This document shows positions 7,309 to 9,402 of a stretch of 9,402 nucleotides of DNA, piece by piece (positions within the stretch are counted from its first letter, which is position 1; the number at the start of each line of letters is the position of its first letter). The translations under genes and the position numbers were made by a program. The notes beneath the pieces are model-generated. The model was not told the DNA's origin. It made no database searches and saw nothing but the letters and a program-made list of their open reading frames with translations. Location of the stretch: positions 1 to 9,402 of the forward strand of contig JAEEUD010000053.1 in NCBI GenBank assembly GCA_016286835.1. Reading direction: 5' to 3'. Source of the DNA: Pyramidobacter sp. (GTDB taxonomy: Bacteria > Synergistota > Synergistia > Synergistales > Dethiosulfovibrionaceae).

Positions 7309-7683
7309 TTAAGCAAGCACGACGGTGGCGCCGGTGCCCTCGAACTTCTTGACGATCTCCTCGGCCTCTTCCTTGGACAGGCCTTCCTTCATGGCCTTGC
7401 CGGGGTTCTCGACGAAATCCTTGGCTTCCTTCAGACCAAGGCCGGTGACTTCGCGGACGGCCTTGATGACCTGAAGCTTGTTGCTGCCGACTTCCTTGAG
7501 GACGACGTCGAACTCGGTCTTCTCTTCGGCGGCAGCGGCGGCGGGAGCGGCGCCGGCAGCGGCCACGGCCATCACGGGCGCGGCGGCGGAAACGCCGAAC
7601 TTCTCCTCGAGGGCCTTCACAAGGTCGGCCAGGTCAAGGACGGACATGCTTTCAATCGCGGAAATGATCTCTTCTTTGGTCAT
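7309..7683 (-). CDS. rplL: 50S ribosomal protein L7/L12
   Basis: Ribosomal stalk protein that binds L10 as dimers and recruits translation factors. It has 124 residues, normal length. The N-terminal dimer domain covers about 1-31 (MTKEEIISAIESMSVLDLADL...). An Ala-rich flexible hinge (about 32-53) follows, then the factor-binding domain: EEKTEFDVVLKEVG, KLQVIKAVREVTGLGLKEAK and the closing SKEEAEEIVKKFEGTGATV. AGGAGG (7694-7699) ten bases before the ATG fixes the start. It lies 93 bases after rplJ, with hairpins but no terminator or clear promoter between, so the two are expected to share one mRNA. Confidence 0.98.
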   Translation of the reverse strand: MTKEEIISAIESMSVLDLADLVKALEEKFGVSAAAPVMAVAAAGAAPAAAAAEEKTEFDVVLKEVGSNKLQVIKAVREVTGLGLKEAKDFVENPGKAMKEGLSKEEAEEIVKKFEGTGATVVLA

Positions 7684-7711
7684 TTTAAAAATTCCTCCTG
7701 GGAAATTATGC

Positions 7712-7759
7712 GGCGGGCTTATGCCGCCAGAAAATGATGGTCGCGCTCAAAAAGCGCGA
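7712..7759 (-). other. Two hairpins in the rplJ-rplL spacer
   Basis: A perfect 7-bp hairpin, TCGCGCT / AGCGCGA (7741-7747 with 7753-7759, 5-base loop), and a 5-bp GGCGG / CCGCC hairpin (7712-7716 with 7724-7728) fill the space between the two genes. Neither has a U-run. They may be a processing or stability signal that helps make more L12 than L10; this is inference. Confidence 0.45.
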
Positions 7760-7776
7760 TGGTGACAATGCCGTTG

Positions 7777-8310
7777 TTACGCGGCTTTCTTCTTGTCGGC
7801 GATCGCGGACAGCGCGGTAACGAGGCCGCGGGGCACGCCGGACAGGACCGTGACGAGGCCGCGAAGCGGGCTGGCAATGCTGCCGACCGCCTTGGCGATG
7901 AGCTCGTCGCGCGAGGGCATGGTGGCCAGGGCTTTGATGCCGTCGACGGAAAGGATCTCCTTCCCCATGACGCCGCCCTTGATCACGAACTTGGCGTTGG
8001 CCTTGTCTTCGGCAAAGGTCTTGATGGCCTTGGCGACGGCGGGGCTGTTGTCGGACGCGACGACGTAGATGTTGGGACCTTTCATCATCACGACATCCTT
8101 GGCCATGCCGACTTCGTCGAGGGCGATCTCAGCAAGACGGTTGCGGGCAACTTTCGCCTTGCCGCCGGCCTCGCGAATAGCCTTTCTGAGCGCAGAAGCC
8201 TGAGCGACGGTGAGACCGCGGTATTCGGCGACGAAAACCGCCTCGGCGCCGTCAAACAGCTGTTTCAGTTCGGCAACTTGATCAACTTTATACTGAGCGG
8301 GCAAAATCAT
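7777..8310 (-). CDS. rplJ: 50S ribosomal protein L10
   Basis: Stalk base protein that binds 23S rRNA and carries L7/L12 dimers on its C-terminal helix. It has 177 residues, normal length. Typical segments are VAELKQLF (12-19), FVAEYRGLTVAQ-LR (26-42), AKVARNRLA (52-60), KFVIKGGVMG (107-116), and a C-terminal helix with two similar blocks, GLVTVLSG (151-158) and GLVTALSA (162-169), ending in KKKAA. The start is debatable. The ATG at 8310 is only three bases after the AGGAGG (8319-8314), which is too close. A TTG two codons later (8304) is nine bases away and would give MPAQYKVDQ, closer to usual L10 beginnings. Expression is probably feedback-controlled by the leader upstream. Confidence 0.98.
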   Translation of the reverse strand: MILPAQYKVDQVAELKQLFDGAEAVFVAEYRGLTVAQASALRKAIREAGGKAKVARNRLAEIALDEVGMAKDVVMMKGPNIYVVASDNSPAVAKAIKTFAEDKANAKFVIKGGVMGKEILSVDGIKALATMPSRDELIAKAVGSIASPLRGLVTVLSGVPRGLVTALSAIADKKKAA

Positions 8311-8463
8311 TCACCTCCTGCTATAAAAAAATCTTCCCAGCCGCCGGGCAGGGAAGATGAAAGGTCAATAACGCGCAGACGCGCAGTCAGACGAATTCAG
8401 TTTCCGAACCTCGGCGGGCGGCGAACCATTGTACCCTAGGGTACCCACTGTCTTAAGTTCACT
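8311..8463 (-). promoter_or_regulatory. L10 leader (autoregulatory) upstream of rplJ
   Basis: The roughly 150-base leader carries the sequence pattern I recognise as the L10 leader of many bacteria: TTAAGACAGTGGG (8456-8444), a hairpin made by the 14-bp palindrome GTACCCTAGGGTAC (8444-8431), then GCCCGCCGAGG (8419-8409). GTGGG (8448-8444) pairs with CCCGC (8418-8414) to close the domain. An attenuator hairpin follows at 8358-8331. In Bacillus subtilis, L10 with L12 bound to such a leader causes early termination. The same control is expected here, from structure alone. Confidence 0.75.
8325..8358 (-). terminator. Attenuator terminator in the rplJ leader
   Basis: On the minus strand ATCTTCCC / GGGAAGAT (8358-8351 with 8338-8331) forms an 8-bp stem. 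It extends past a T-T mismatch by GCC/GGC to a 4-base loop, and TTTTTTT (8331-8325) follows. It lies six bases ahead of the rplJ ribosome site, the place for a conditional rather than an end-of-gene terminator. Confidence 0.82.
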
Positions 8464-8469
8464 CGTAGA

Positions 8470-8498
8470 ATTATACAGGACGCGCAAGAAAAAATCAA
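8470..8498 (-). promoter_or_regulatory. Promoter of rplJL, overlapping the rplA terminator
   Basis: On the minus strand TTGATT (8498-8493), 17 bases, then a perfect TATAAT (8475-8470). The start should be near 8463, just ahead of the L10 leader. The -35 hexamer is part of the 3' arm of the rplA terminator stem, so the two signals share bases. Confidence 0.85.
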
Positions 8499-8528
8499 CC
8501 CCTCAAAATCATGAAGGGTTGATTTTTT
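8489..8528 (-). terminator. Rho-independent terminator after rplA
   Basis: A 13-bp perfect stem, AAAAAATCAACCC / GGGTTGATTTTTT (8516-8528 with 8489-8501 on the minus strand), with a loop that can add three more pairs. It ends in T6. It starts 7 bases after the rplA stop and splits rplKA from rplJL. Its A- and T-rich ends would let it work on either strand. Confidence 0.88.
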
Positions 8529-8535
8529 GTGTCGG

Positions 8536-9249
8536 TTATTCGGTGACGGAGCAGAACTTCTCAGCGTCAGCGACATCGATCTTGACGCCGATGCCCATCG
8601 TCGTGGAAAGGGTCAGCGACTTCACGAAGACGCCCTTGACGGCCTGCGGACGCGACTTGAGCACGGCGCCGAAGTAGGCGCGAACGTTGCCAAGGATCTT
8701 GTCCTTGCCGAAGCTGGCCTTGCCGATGCCGTTGTGCAGGATGCCGAACTTGTCGATACGGTACTCGACGCGGCCGGCCTTGATCTCGGTAACGGCCTGG
8801 GCCACGTTCATCGTCACGGTGCCGGCCTTGGCGCTGGGCATCAGGCCGCGGGGACCGAGGATCTTGCCGAGAGGTCCGATGAACTTCATCATTTCGGGGG
8901 TCGCGATGACGGCCTCGAAATCGAGCCAGCCGCCCTTGATCTTGTCGACCAGGTCGGTGCTGCCGACGAAATCAGCGCCGGCAGCCGTGGCTTCGGCGTT
9001 CTTTTCGGTCGAGGTGAGGACGACGACGCGCTTGGTCTTACCGGTGCCGTTGGGCAGACCGACGGTGCTGCGCACCTGCTGGTCGGCCTGACGGGGATCG
9101 ACGTTCAGGCGAACGTGGATCTCGACGCTCTCGTCGAACTTGGCGTTGGCGGCCTCAAGCACGGCGGCGACGCCGTCGGCGAGGGGGTAGGCCTTCTGAA
9201 GGTCGAGCTTCTTGAGGAGCTCGGCGCGTCTCTTGCTGATCTTTGCCAT
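8536..9249 (-). CDS. rplA: 50S ribosomal protein L1
   Basis: Binds the L1 stalk of 23S rRNA near the E site and, in many bacteria, represses its own operon by binding an mRNA mimic. It has 237 residues, normal length. Family landmarks are MAKISKRR at the start, VEIHVRLNVDPRQADQQVR (42-60), GLPNGTGKTKRV (64-75), and the L1 signature IGPLGKILGPRGLMPSAKAG (124-143), with the usual MPNPK replaced by MPSAK. KAGRVEYR and FGILH follow further on. I chose the start at 9249 because AAGGAGG (9260-9266) precedes it by ten bases. An in-frame ATG at 9294 would add 15 residues unlike any L1 and would overlap the candidate regulatory hairpin. Confidence 0.98.
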   Translation of the reverse strand: MAKISKRRAELLKKLDLQKAYPLADGVAAVLEAANAKFDESVEIHVRLNVDPRQADQQVRSTVGLPNGTGKTKRVVVLTSTEKNAEATAAGADFVGSTDLVDKIKGGWLDFEAVIATPEMMKFIGPLGKILGPRGLMPSAKAGTVTMNVAQAVTEIKAGRVEYRIDKFGILHNGIGKASFGKDKILGNVRAYFGAVLKSRPQAVKGVFVKSLTLSTTMGIGVKIDVADAEKFCSVTE

Positions 9250-9259
9250 GGTAAATTTT

Positions 9260-9294
9260 CCTCCTTGTGGTATTAGCGGCTTACAGCCTTCCAC
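9260..9294 (-). promoter_or_regulatory. Candidate L1-binding hairpin at the rplA ribosome site
   Basis: In the 57-base rplK-rplA spacer, GTGG (9294-9291) pairs with CCAC (9270-9267) and GGCT (9288-9285) pairs with AGCC (9281-9278). Between the stems is an uneven loop, AA against GCTAATA. The outer stem ends directly at AAGGAGG (9266-9260). Two short helices around an uneven loop is the general form of L1 targets, so bound L1 could block this ribosome site. This is inference from shape and position. Confidence 0.5.
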
Positions 9295-9307
9295 TGATTG
9301 ACCGAAA

Positions 9308-9402
9308 TTATTCGGTGACGTTGACGCCCATCGAGCGGGCGGTGCCGGCCACCATCTGGGCGGCGGCTTCCAGATCGTTCGCGTTCATGTCAGGCAGCTT
9401 GA
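9308..9402 (-). CDS. rplK: 50S ribosomal protein L11, C-terminal end (cut by window edge)
   Basis: The last 30 codons of rplK are inside the window. The visible protein, KLPDMNANDLEAAAQMVAGT followed by ARSMGVNVTE, matches the conserved L11 ending (typical form K-PDLNA-DLEAA-MI-GTARSMGI). L11 binds the 23S GTPase-centre RNA. The stop TAA is at 9310-9308, 58 bases upstream of the rplA start, in the usual rplK-rplA order. The gene continues beyond the right edge. Confidence 0.95.
   Translation of the reverse strand, partial: KLPDMNANDLEAAAQMVAGTARSMGVNVTE

Noticed and set aside
7303..8439. Plus-strand open frames opposite rplL and rplJ
   Set aside because: They are shadows of rplL and rplJ, which match conserved families with good ribosome sites.
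8431..8444. 14-bp palindrome GTACCCTAGGGTAC as a protein operator or attachment site
   Set aside because: It sits inside the L10 leader downstream of the promoter and folds as the expected internal hairpin, so an RNA role explains it.

Overview
The window looks like ordinary chromosomal DNA of a GC-rich, diderm, amino-acid-using anaerobe. My best guess is a member of the Synergistota, of the Pyramidobacter type. This is inference from gene style: two sodium-coupled amino-acid carriers, a soluble Sec-exported substrate-binding protein with no lipobox, tRNAs with encoded CCA, and strong AGGAGG ribosome sites. No marker in the window proves the taxonomy.

Left part, + strand (1-4310): an AGCS sodium:alanine-type symporter, then a cytoplasmic alpha/beta hydrolase resembling Alcaligenes esterase 713, then a family-5 (peptide/opine/nickel type) ABC substrate-binding protein. 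The hydrolase has its own promoter, with a dyad over the -10, and probably shares an mRNA with the binding protein 54 bases downstream. No ABC permease or ATPase is present, so the binding protein is an orphan here. Two strong hairpin terminators (4192-4217, and 4265-4305 which can work both ways) close this side and face the convergent gene.

Middle part, - strand (4324-7203): reading leftwards, a TIM-barrel amidohydrolase, then a six-gene tRNA operon (Val-Asp-Phe-Gly-Cys-Asn) with a near-consensus promoter and its own terminator, then an NSS-family sodium:amino-acid transporter.

Right part, - strand (7246-9402): the ribosomal protein genes rplK (C-terminal end only), rplA, rplJ and rplL. 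Control signals are easy to read here. There is a short hairpin next to the rplA ribosome site that resembles an L1 target, a terminator after rplA whose 3' arm contains the -35 of the rplJ promoter, an L10 leader with an attenuator before rplJ, and a strong terminator after rplL. Unusually, rpoB does not follow rplL; the amidohydrolase and the tRNA operon come next.

I see no phage, insertion sequence, CRISPR, toxin or defence genes, and no convincing new multi-gene system. The points most worth checking are the rplKAJL control signals and the break after rplL, and the esterase-713-like hydrolase paired with an orphan binding protein.
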